Assembly: GCA_900769035.1 (NCBI GenBank)
Contig: CAAGFD010000301.1
Location: 1-14,925, forward strand
Origin: Bacteroidales bacterium
GTDB lineage: Bacteria; Bacteroidota; Bacteroidia; Bacteroidales; Paludibacteraceae
Direction: 5' to 3'
DNA length: 14,925 nucleotides
Every line of letters starts with the position of its first letter. Position 1 is the first letter of the stretch. The translations under genes and the position numbers were made by a program. Positions 7,518 through 14,220 of this stretch are shown here, piece by piece. The notes beneath the pieces were generated by a model. The model did no database searches and was not told where the DNA came from. It saw only the letters and a program-made list of their open reading frames with translations.

Positions 7518-7693
7518 TTAGTTTTTGGCTTAGTGGTCCGCGGTATCACCTTGCCTTGGTGAATAATTAAATTTCTATTTGTCAAACCATCTGTGGTATG
7601 AAAAACAAATCTGTTTTTTATTCGTTTTTCTGTTTCTTTGACCGCATATGGTTTGTTTAGTTTAATACTAGGGAGATTTTTAACTATTGTTAA

Positions 7694-9754
7694 CTAAAAG
7701 TTGTAGCTTATTGTTCCTTGTATCTCTGTGCGATGAGGCGAATTTATTTCATCCCACCCGCTACCGTTGCTTTCTTGATTACTGTAATAAGTTTCTGATA
7801 TTCTGATGGATAATTGTAGATTTATAGGCGTTTTGTAGCTTATTAACAGGTACCATCGTAGTGCAGATCCATAGAGTGCAGGTGAATAATAATATTCCGG
7901 TATATTTTGTTCATAAAGGTAAAATCTGTTTTGCCACGTCGGGGCATTATAAATCGCCACTCTGGCTTTTACAAGTAAATTGCTTTGTAAAAATTTAGTA
8001 GTTACGTCTTGATATATAAGCCATCCGATATTGTTTTCTTCGTTAAAAGCAATATTTGCTTGGAAGCCGCTTGTTAATGTGCAGTTTTCTATTGTATATC
8101 GTGCTCGTAGTAGTAGAGTGCCGGTGTTTTCTTTGCTCGTTTGAGCTATTGTGTAATCTTCTTTGTGCCAAATCGGCTTGCTTTTGTATCTAATAGATAA
8201 GTCGTATATATTGCTGTGTATGAGGTATTTTAAGTTACATCTCACTTCAAAACCCATTTCGTTTGCAGGGTGATTGGTCGTTGCCCAAAGGGTTTTGTAG
8301 CCGTCGGCAAAAAGCTCTAATGATAATTTTTTATATAGTGGTAAGTCTATTGCAAATCCGGCTCCGTGTTCACCGTTAATTCCCCCTACAGAAGAGTAAC
8401 TATTTGCCCAAAAAGCATGGTAATTAGGTGAGTAGTATCTGTGATTAAAGGCTATTGTGGAGGATGATGTGAGTAAGAATTGTAATGTATTGTTTGATGC
8501 AAAAGAAGAATTTACCACTGCAAATTCTCCGTTCATTGATATCTTTTTCTTTTTAAAATAGTAGTATGCCGAAATTCCCCATTGCCATTTTCCGGTAAAG
8601 TCGTATGCATTCCAAATATTATTTGATGCTACTGCCGGAAGTGAGAATGTCGCCATATAGCCGTTTATTCCTATGCTCCATCTTCTTTTCTCTATGCTTA
8701 TATTGCCTCCTAAGGTATGAAGAAATAGATTATTCTGTTTTAAAATCTCATTTTCCGTACGATGGTACCCGCTTGTACTTATACTATGCCATACTTTACC
8801 TGATGTGTCGGCATCTAAAGTGCTGATTCCGTAGAATATATTGGCTGAAAGTATTCCGTTTGCAATGCTGTAAGCTACTCCGTTCATAGTGGGCTGACCG
8901 GATGTGCCGCCGTAGCCTGAAATCTTTTTTTGTTGGGCATTATTCAGTAGTTGCTGCGATTTGCTTCCCCAATTCATATTTCCGAAAATCAGCCCTTTAC
9001 CGAAATATGCTTTGTAAGCCCCCAATAATATATTTCCGAAATGGGGGATGTTAGTGGCTTCTATATAAAACCGGTAGGTGTCGAAACCATATCTTCGATA
9101 TTCTTTGTTTCCGACAAAAGGTTCTCCTGCATCGGATTTCATCGATATGGCAGCATTGAAATCAGATGAAGAGAATTTGTATTTTGCTGATAGTGCTACC
9201 GGTAAACCCAAATATTTATTCTCTATAAAGCCTCGTTTCGGTTCTATAATGCCATTGCTGTGAATTGCTGCATAGTGCTTACCATACTTTATTTTGTCGC
9301 CCCACCGAGCGTCGGTATCTACGTCTTCTACTGTAAGTATATTAGGCAGAAGTAATTTGAGTGGCGGTGAAAGATGCTGCACCAGTTGTATCTCGTAAAT
9401 AGAGCGAACGGGACCGTATTCGCCGGCATAAAAGAGCAATTCATCGATTTCCGACTCGCTGATGATAAGCATTTTCCTTAGTTCATCCCTATTGGTGTTA
9501 TTCCAATTTATCGGTGTATCGTAGAGAGCTTTTAACTGCTCTTCCAGATATTCTACATCGATAAAATCTTCTGTATTGTCTTCTTCTAAGTAGTTTAGTA
9601 CTAATGAGAAAAAATCATCGAAAGAGAGTCGTTCCGCTTGTATGCTTGCGGTGTCTATATCCGTTGACATAATGTTTTTCGTGCTTTGTCCGCAAACATT
9701 ATATGTGTTTGCAAACAGCAAAAATACCATTATGGATGCTATAACGGATTTCAT
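7694..9754 (-). CDS. Outer-membrane beta-barrel protein with N-terminal helix-hairpin-helix region
   Basis: This 686-residue exported protein has no known precise function. Residues 1-23 look like a signal peptide (possible cleavage at VCG-Q; no proper lipobox). Residues about 45-140 are helical and acidic. They include a helix-hairpin-helix-like stretch, with NNTNRDELRKML at about 85-96 and LLFYAGEYGPVRSIYEIQLV at about 106-125, as in ComEA-type proteins, where the motif binds DNA. From about 150 to the end, alternating polar/hydrophobic strands rich in Tyr, Trp and Asn suggest a large beta-barrel. The C-terminal residue is Phe (ISYNF), as in many outer-membrane proteins. It starts 6 bases after the preceding beta-barrel gene and is the last gene of a four-gene operon. 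DNA binding is a family-based guess; the motif could instead mediate protein contact. Confidence 0.8.
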   Translation of the reverse strand: MKSVIASIMVFLLFANTYNVCGQSTKNIMSTDIDTASIQAERLSFDDFFSLVLNYLEEDNTEDFIDVEYLEEQLKALYDTPINWNNTNRDELRKMLIISESEIDELLFYAGEYGPVRSIYEIQLVQHLSPPLKLLLPNILTVEDVDTDARWGDKIKYGKHYAAIHSNGIIEPKRGFIENKYLGLPVALSAKYKFSSSDFNAAISMKSDAGEPFVGNKEYRRYGFDTYRFYIEATNIPHFGNILLGAYKAYFGKGLIFGNMNWGSKSQQLLNNAQQKKISGYGGTSGQPTMNGVAYSIANGILSANIFYGISTLDADTSGKVWHSISTSGYHRTENEILKQNNLFLHTLGGNISIEKRRWSIGINGYMATFSLPAVASNNIWNAYDFTGKWQWGISAYYYFKKKKISMNGEFAVVNSSFASNNTLQFLLTSSSTIAFNHRYYSPNYHAFWANSYSSVGGINGEHGAGFAIDLPLYKKLSLELFADGYKTLWATTNHPANEMGFEVRCNLKYLIHSNIYDLSIRYKSKPIWHKEDYTIAQTSKENTGTLLLRARYTIENCTLTSGFQANIAFNEENNIGWLIYQDVTTKFLQSNLLVKARVAIYNAPTWQNRFYLYEQNIPEYYYSPALYGSALRWYLLISYKTPINLQLSIRISETYYSNQESNGSGWDEINSPHRTEIQGTISYNF

Positions 9755-9760
9755 AACGAA

Positions 9761-10573
9761 TTAAAATTTATAAGAGAGACTACTCAGTAATATGGTTCCT
9801 ATTCTGAAATCGGATTCCACATTGAGGTTGAATTGGAAATCGGCAAAATTTATCCCTATTCCTATTTGAGGTATTACGTAGTTGATACCACGTATCCCTG
9901 TGCGTACTGTTAGGAATTTCATTACTTCATATTCTACTCCGAAAGCCCAATCGATAGTGTTGCCAAGTGTGTACCCTAATTGGAATAGAAGGTTTAAATT
10001 GTTTATAACTTCGTAATCTGCACCGAGATGCATTGTTACCGGCAGATGTCGAGGGGTATCTTCGAATTTTATCTTGCTGAAAACAGGGTTGAAAATTGAG
10101 GCTCCGAGGGTTAGTCGCTTGCTTACATCGGCTTGTATACCTATTTGTGCTGTAAAGGCATGGTGGTAATTTTTTTCTGATGCGAGGTACATGTTAAAAT
10201 AGTCAAACTCAATTCCTATTGCTATGCGACCGAATTTTTTACCTATAGTAAGGGCTGCCATCATCTCGTAATAATCAGTGAACCCGAAAAAATTATACGA
10301 CCCGCCTATGTTGAAATATGGTGTTGGAATTACAAAACCAAGATATTCATCAGAGAGTTCCTTGGTAAAATATCTGTTTTCGTATCCTATCTTTATCATA
10401 GCTTGGTCTGATTGAGAGATACTTGCCGGATTCGACCAAGGGCTCCATTCTTTGTATGCTGCATCGGCACCGGATGGGGCAGTACCAAAAGGAAAAACTT
10501 CCTGTGTCTGGCTATTGACGTCCAAACATAGGAAGAAAATTATTATGAGTATGAAAAATTTATAGTAATTCAT
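9761..10573 (-). CDS. Small outer-membrane beta-barrel protein, unknown function
   Basis: The 270-residue product has a long hydrophobic signal peptide (cleavage likely at VNS-Q, about residue 21). The body is made of short amphipathic beta-strands with many Gly and aromatic residues and ends in SLSYKF, with a terminal Phe, so an outer-membrane barrel is the best reading. I see some likeness to PorV/PorQ/PorP-type barrels of the type IX secretion neighbourhood, but no diagnostic motif, so no family is assigned. Its start overlaps the end of the MmcQ/YjbR gene by 14 bases, and the larger beta-barrel gene follows after 6 bases. The two barrel proteins are therefore probably made together. Confidence 0.75.
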   Translation of the reverse strand: MNYYKFFILIIIFFLCLDVNSQTQEVFPFGTAPSGADAAYKEWSPWSNPASISQSDQAMIKIGYENRYFTKELSDEYLGFVIPTPYFNIGGSYNFFGFTDYYEMMAALTIGKKFGRIAIGIEFDYFNMYLASEKNYHHAFTAQIGIQADVSKRLTLGASIFNPVFSKIKFEDTPRHLPVTMHLGADYEVINNLNLLFQLGYTLGNTIDWAFGVEYEVMKFLTVRTGIRGINYVIPQIGIGINFADFQFNLNVESDFRIGTILLSSLSYKF

Positions 10574-10913
10574 AGAGTTGTTGACTCTTCTTCGGCAAAC
10601 TGAGTATTACACAATTGTACGAGTGCCTTATCAACTCTTTGTATAGATTATCATCAATATCGGAGTTGAAGGCTACAGAGTTCCAATGTTTTTTATTCAT
10701 ATGCCACCCCGGAGTAATGCCTCTATACCGCTCTCTAAGTTCTATTGCTTTTTCCGGATTGCATTTTAAATTGGCATATGTACTATGCTCTAAATCTGTA
10801 AGAGCAAATATTTTACCTGCAATATAGTAACAAAGAGTGTACTCGTCGAAGGGTTGTTTTTCTTCTACATTAGGTAGACTTAAACAGTAATTTCTAAAGT
10901 CTTCGATATTCAT
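10560..10913 (-). CDS. MmcQ/YjbR family protein
   Basis: At 117 residues this is the normal length for the single-domain MmcQ/YjbR family, which has a CyaY-like fold and a wing-helix-like surface suggested to bind DNA; its cellular role is poorly known. Seen here are the N-terminal FRNYCLSLPNVEEKQPFDEY (about 6-25), KIFAL (about 34-38), the conserved NLKCNPEKAIELRERYRGI (about 48-66), and PGWHMNKKHWNSV (about 68-80), the most diagnostic segment. It has no signal peptide and is cytoplasmic. Its ATG overlaps the glycerate kinase TGA (ATGA), and its end overlaps the next gene by 14 bases, so it sits in the middle of a coupled operon. Confidence 0.9.
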   Translation of the reverse strand: MNIEDFRNYCLSLPNVEEKQPFDEYTLCYYIAGKIFALTDLEHSTYANLKCNPEKAIELRERYRGITPGWHMNKKHWNSVAFNSDIDDNLYKELIRHSYNCVILSLPKKSQQLYELL

Positions 10914-12040
10914 CGTCCGAATTTATACCAATTGTTGACGGCATTGTAGAGGTTAGAAATAGCTGTTTTTGGAACGATAGCCTCTTCTGTGCTCATATTG
11001 CGAGGCGTTATTTCTATACAATCCGATACGCCGGCGCGGATAAGGGCGTCTCTATCATAAATTCTTCCGGCTACAGCAAGTACGGGAATATGGAATTGGT
11101 TAGCCCTACGTAGTAAACCTGTGAGGGTTTTTCCCATAAAAGATTGGGTGTCTATAGAACCTTCTCCGGTGATGAGTAAGTCAGTATCTTCTATTTGTTC
11201 GTTGAAGTGGAGTAAATCGAGTACACATTCAATGCCTGTACTAACTTTTGCACTTAATAGGGTGGAGAGAGTACCACCAAAGCCACCTGCTGCTCCTGCT
11301 CCTTGTACATTGTCAATAATCATACCACCGCTACGGCGCCATACGTGACTGGTGTGGCGGAGTCCTGCATCGAGTAGCTGTACCTCTTCCGGGCTCGCTC
11401 CTTTTTGTTCTGCGTAAACACATGCTGCCCCTTGAGGTCCGAAAAACGGGTTGTGTACATCACACGCCACTTTTATCTCTATGTTTTGAAATTTTCTTTT
11501 TAATGTAAAGAGGTCGATATGAGCGAGATCTGCAAGGTCTTTACCTGTTATACCATTTTTCATTATACGACCTTGAGAGTTGTAACAGCGAAGACCTAAG
11601 GCTTGCATTGCTCCTAAACCCGCATCGTTTGTAGCACTGCCACCCAGGCCTATGAGCATCTTTTTGTATCCTAAATCAAGTGCTGCTTGCATCATTAATC
11701 CTACACCCCATGTCGTAGTATGCATCGGATTGCGCTCTTCAGGCTTCAATAGTTCCAATCCTGCTGCCGCTGCCATCTCTATTATTGCAGTATTTTCTAC
11801 CGAGCCGAATTTTACTTTGATAGGACGCATCAGAGGGTCTACAGTATCGATAATGTGAAATCTACCTCCTAAAGCGTTCACTAATACATCAGTAAGCCCT
11901 TCTCCTCCATCACTGATGGGCATCTTTACTATGTTTAATTCCGAGTCTGCATCTCTCAATGCTTTTTCTATAGTGTCGGCTACTTGACTCGAAGTCAATG
12001 AATCTTTAAATGAATCTACTGCTATTACAATTTTTTGCAT
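10910..12040 (-). CDS. garK: Glycerate kinase (GarK/GlxK family)
   Basis: This enzyme phosphorylates D-glycerate with ATP, giving 2-phosphoglycerate in the GarK/GlxK family, and feeds glycerate from sugar-acid, glyoxylate or serine routes into lower glycolysis. The family's landmarks are all visible: SFKDSLTS (10-17), PISDGGEGL (41-49), GLGGSATNDAGLGAMQALG (131-149), ACDVHNPFFGPQGAA (192-206) and TGEGSIDTQSFMGKT (291-305). At 376 residues it is full length. It is the promoter-proximal gene of the four-gene operon and overlaps the MmcQ/YjbR start by four bases. No glycerate-producing enzyme or transporter is in view, so the pathway supplying it is unknown. The garK symbol marks the family, not proven orthology. 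Confidence 0.93.
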   Translation of the reverse strand: MQKIVIAVDSFKDSLTSSQVADTIEKALRDADSELNIVKMPISDGGEGLTDVLVNALGGRFHIIDTVDPLMRPIKVKFGSVENTAIIEMAAAAGLELLKPEERNPMHTTTWGVGLMMQAALDLGYKKMLIGLGGSATNDAGLGAMQALGLRCYNSQGRIMKNGITGKDLADLAHIDLFTLKRKFQNIEIKVACDVHNPFFGPQGAACVYAEQKGASPEEVQLLDAGLRHTSHVWRRSGGMIIDNVQGAGAAGGFGGTLSTLLSAKVSTGIECVLDLLHFNEQIEDTDLLITGEGSIDTQSFMGKTLTGLLRRANQFHIPVLAVAGRIYDRDALIRAGVSDCIEITPRNMSTEEAIVPKTAISNLYNAVNNWYKFGR

Positions 12041-12129
12041 ATATATTTATCTATTGTTTATTTTTTATTGCTTATTTATTGCCTAATAGCCTGAGTTTTG
12101 CTTATTTAGCTTTTGCTATTTTGCGGGTG

Positions 12130-12137
12130 CAAAGTTA
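12130..12137 (-). promoter_or_regulatory. Candidate -7 element for the glycerate kinase operon
   Basis: The - strand TAACTTTG (forward CAAAGTTA) matches TAnnTTTG exactly and is followed by GCA, as is common at such promoters. No good -33 TTTG is found 19-21 bases upstream; that place is occupied by an inverted repeat (12145-12165), which may mean regulated or activator-dependent use. The leader would be about 80-85 bases and contains an 11-base direct repeat, TTGCTTATTTA, at 12068 and 12098. Confidence 0.55.
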
Positions 12138-12144
12138 GTAATAA

Positions 12145-12165
12145 ACTATGACTTAATTACATAGT
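12145..12165. promoter_or_regulatory. Candidate operator: ACTATG-N9-CATAGT inverted repeat
   Basis: ACTATG (12145-12150) and CATAGT (12160-12165) are perfect inverted copies separated by the AT-rich ACTTAATTA. The centre-to-centre spacing of 15 bases, close to one and a half helical turns, is within reach of a dimeric regulator. The site overlaps the spacer and -33 region of the glycerate kinase promoter and lies about 75 bases upstream of the mtaB -7 element. No regulator can be assigned. Confidence 0.4.
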
Positions 12166-12238
12166 GATAATGTTTATTTTGCATATTTTTAATGTGTTGT
12201 TTTCTTTTTTATTTATTTCAAAGAAAATATTTTTTTTG

Positions 12239-12246
12239 TAACTTTG
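12239..12246 (+). promoter_or_regulatory. -7 promoter element directly upstream of mtaB
   Basis: TAACTTTG matches TAnnTTTG exactly and ends only four bases before the mtaB ATG at 12251. Only a weak -33 (TTTC, 12216-12219, 19-base spacing) is present. With transcription starting a few bases past the -7 box, the message would begin at or very near the start codon. Confidence 0.65.
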
Positions 12247-12250
12247 CAGC

Positions 12251-13522
12251 ATGAAAGAAAAGGCCGATATTATAGGTAAAAAGATTGAGTTTCAAACTCT
12301 TGGCTGTAAATTAAATTTTGCGGAGTCGTCGTCGCTCGGGAAAAAATTACTTTCCGAGGGCTTTGTACGTTGTAAAAATGGCGAACAAGCCGATGTAGTA
12401 GTTATTAATACTTGTTCCGTTACCGATACTGCTGATAAAAAGGGTAGACAACTGATACATCGTATGATCAAAAAATATCCAAATGCTTTTATTGTTGTAA
12501 CGGGTTGTTTTGCTCAGTTGAAACCAAATGATATCGCTGATATTGAAGGTGTTGACATGGTGCTTGGTGCCAATGAAAAGGTTGTACTCGAAGAGTTTCT
12601 TAGAAATGTAGAGAAAAAACAACAAGCCGTTTGTCACGTTGTGAAAACTGCCGAAATTAGAAATTTTATGCCGGAATGTAGTGCAGATGATCGTACTCGC
12701 CATTTCCTTAAAGTTCAAGATGGATGTAATTATTATTGTACTTATTGCACTATTCCATTCGCTCGTGGGCGTAGTCGTAGTGCTTCTGTTGCCGACACTG
12801 TGGCTGTTGCAAAGTCCGCTATCGCTCAAGGTGCCAAGGAGATTGTGCTTACCGGTGTAAATACAGGTGATTTTGGAGCAGGTACCGATGAAACGTTTTT
12901 CGATTTGATTAAAGCTCTTGATACAATAGATGCCGATGTGAGATATCGTATTTCCAGTATCGAGCCAAATCTGCTTACCGATGATATCATTCGTTTTGTG
13001 GCACAATCTACAAAATTCGCGCACCATTTCCATATTCCACTACAGTCGGGTAGTGATGAATTGCTAAAGCTTATGAAGCGGAAGTATGATACTTCTCTTT
13101 TTAAATATAAAATAGATTTCATTAAATCTTTGATGCCTTATGCCTTTATCGGAGTGGATGTGATGGTAGGAGTAAGAGGAGAAACTATTGAGCTGTTTCA
13201 AGAAAGCGTGGATTTTATTAAATCGCTCGACGTTTCTCAATTGCACGTTTTTACTTATTCCGAACGCGCCGGAACAAAGGCTTTAAACATCCCTTTTATA
13301 GTACCAATGGCAGAAAGAAAACGTAGAAATGCTATATTGCAAGAAGTATCTGATGAAAAATTGATGACTTTTTACGCAATGAATAGAGGAAGAAAGGAAA
13401 TAGTGCTGTGGGAGGATTCTAAAAATAAAAAAGTAATGAGCGGATTTTCAAGTAATTATATTAAGGTCGATGCCCCGTATAATGCAGATGCTATCAATAC
13501 TTTTTCAGAGGTAACTATATAA
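12251..13522 (+). CDS. mtaB: MtaB, tRNA N6-threonylcarbamoyladenosine (t6A37) methylthiotransferase
   Basis: MtaB adds a methylthio group to t6A at position 37 of ANN-decoding tRNAs, giving ms2t6A, using radical SAM chemistry and two [4Fe-4S] clusters. The N-terminal domain begins FQTLGCKLNFAES, and the three cluster cysteines are Cys19, Cys55 (NTCSVTD) and Cys86 (VTGCFAQ). The radical SAM motif is CxxxCxxC at Cys159, Cys163 and Cys166 (DGCNYYCTYCTIPFARGRSR). LQSGSD and the VDVMVGVRGET region are typical of the middle domain. The last 45 or so residues (SGFSSNYIKVD...) fit a short TRAM tRNA-binding domain. GCKLNFAE and the CxxxCxxC context favour MtaB over MiaB or RimO. The ATG at 12251 is the only ATG before the conserved N-terminus. 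Confidence 0.92.
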   Translation: MKEKADIIGKKIEFQTLGCKLNFAESSSLGKKLLSEGFVRCKNGEQADVVVINTCSVTDTADKKGRQLIHRMIKKYPNAFIVVTGCFAQLKPNDIADIEGVDMVLGANEKVVLEEFLRNVEKKQQAVCHVVKTAEIRNFMPECSADDRTRHFLKVQDGCNYYCTYCTIPFARGRSRSASVADTVAVAKSAIAQGAKEIVLTGVNTGDFGAGTDETFFDLIKALDTIDADVRYRISSIEPNLLTDDIIRFVAQSTKFAHHFHIPLQSGSDELLKLMKRKYDTSLFKYKIDFIKSLMPYAFIGVDVMVGVRGETIELFQESVDFIKSLDVSQLHVFTYSERAGTKALNIPFIVPMAERKRRNAILQEVSDEKLMTFYAMNRGRKEIVLWEDSKNKKVMSGFSSNYIKVDAPYNADAINTFSEVTI

Positions 13523-13553
13523 AAGTTATTTTTTATAATAAAATCAAATATTC

Positions 13554-13585
13554 TTTGCGTAATTCGAAATAAAGTGTTATCTTTG
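13554..13585 (+). promoter_or_regulatory. Canonical Bacteroidetes promoter for the Lrp/AsnC gene
   Basis: The -33 element TTTG (13554-13557) and the -7 element TATCTTTG (13578-13585) are exactly 20 bases apart, a textbook fit to TTTG-N19-21-TAnnTTTG. Transcription should start around 13590, leaving an AT-rich leader of about 40 bases with no Shine-Dalgarno. The gap after mtaB (13523-13553) shows no convincing terminator hairpin. Confidence 0.88.
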
Positions 13586-13628
13586 CACTTGTAAAAAATG
13601 GAAAATAAAATATTTAGAATATATTATT

Positions 13629-14126
13629 ATGAAACATCAAATTGATAGTCTGGATAAGAAAATTTTGAAATTGATTTCACAGAATGCTCGTGTTCCTTTT
13701 TTGGAAGTAGCTCGTGAATGTGGTGTGTCCGGCGCAGCTATACATCAGCGTGTACAAAAATTAAGCTCTATCGGAGTGATAAAAGGTTCTGAATTCATTG
13801 TAGATACTTACAAAATTGGATATCAGACTTGCGCATTGGTTGGTATTTCCGTTTCTGATAATACTAAGTTAAACGGAATTGTAGATGCTCTTCGTAATAT
13901 TCCGGAAGTAGTTGAGTGCCATTATACTACCGGTAAATATGCGCTATTTATTAAAATTTATGCTCATGATAATAGAGATTTACTCAATATTATGTTGGAT
14001 AAAATAACATGTATTGACGGCGTTTCTAATGCAGAAACTTTCCTGCTTTCTCTTGACGAAATTTTTAAACGTCAAATCGCTGTGTTCGATGAAGAAGATA
14101 GCAAAATTATGATTGATGAAGATTAA
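13629..14126 (+). CDS. Lrp/AsnC family transcriptional regulator
   Basis: This is a feast/famine-type DNA-binding regulator that normally forms octamers and senses amino acids or related small molecules. Residues about 4-54 form the winged helix-turn-helix (DSLDKKILKLISQNARVPF, then VARECGVSGAAIHQRVQKL as the recognition part). Residues about 65-145 form the effector-binding, oligomerising domain (IPEVVECHYTTGKYALFIKI). The 165-residue length is normal, and the last 15 residues are an acidic tail. It has its own promoter and a terminator just after it, so it is a single-gene unit. Targets and ligand cannot be told. It could control itself, as many Lrp proteins do, but no obvious operator repeat is seen at its promoter. 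Confidence 0.92.
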   Translation: MKHQIDSLDKKILKLISQNARVPFLEVARECGVSGAAIHQRVQKLSSIGVIKGSEFIVDTYKIGYQTCALVGISVSDNTKLNGIVDALRNIPEVVECHYTTGKYALFIKIYAHDNRDLLNIMLDKITCIDGVSNAETFLLSLDEIFKRQIAVFDEEDSKIMIDED

Positions 14127-14155
14127 AGTACTAAAAAATTTTTTTTATAGACAAA

Positions 14156-14193
14156 AAAAAGAATCAGTAGTTGTGAAACTGCTGATTCTTTTT
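14156..14193. terminator. Bidirectional terminator between the Lrp gene and clpB
   Basis: The left arm AAAAAGAATCAGTAGTT (14156-14172) pairs with AACTGCTGATTCTTTTT (14177-14193) in a 17-bp stem with one T-G wobble and a GTGA tetraloop. A T-rich run follows on + and an A-run precedes it, so it can serve both convergent genes. Nothing else is seen in the 14127-14220 gap. Confidence 0.93.
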
Positions 14194-14220
14194 CTTTTGT
14201 TATACGTCGAACTTATATGT

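Noticed and set aside
7503..7693. A possible promoter for the 134-residue gene (CAGATTTG or ATGGTTTG on the - strand)
   Set aside because: Each deviates from TAnnTTTG in one or two key bases, and neither has a -33 element at the right distance.
7680..7694. TTAAC-TATT(G)-TTAAC dyad just after the large barrel gene as a terminator
   Set aside because: The stem is short and AT-only with no T-run on the - strand side, so it is too weak to call.
12068..12108. 11-base direct repeat TTGCTTATTTA at 12068 and 12098 upstream of glycerate kinase
   Set aside because: It is short and made of simple AT-rich sequence, so chance is a fair explanation; noted only as part of the leader.
12347..13033. 228-residue open frame antisense to mtaB
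   Set aside because: It is an antisense shadow of conserved radical SAM coding sequence. Its translation is low-complexity Ile/Ser/Thr/Asn-rich with no family match that I recognise.
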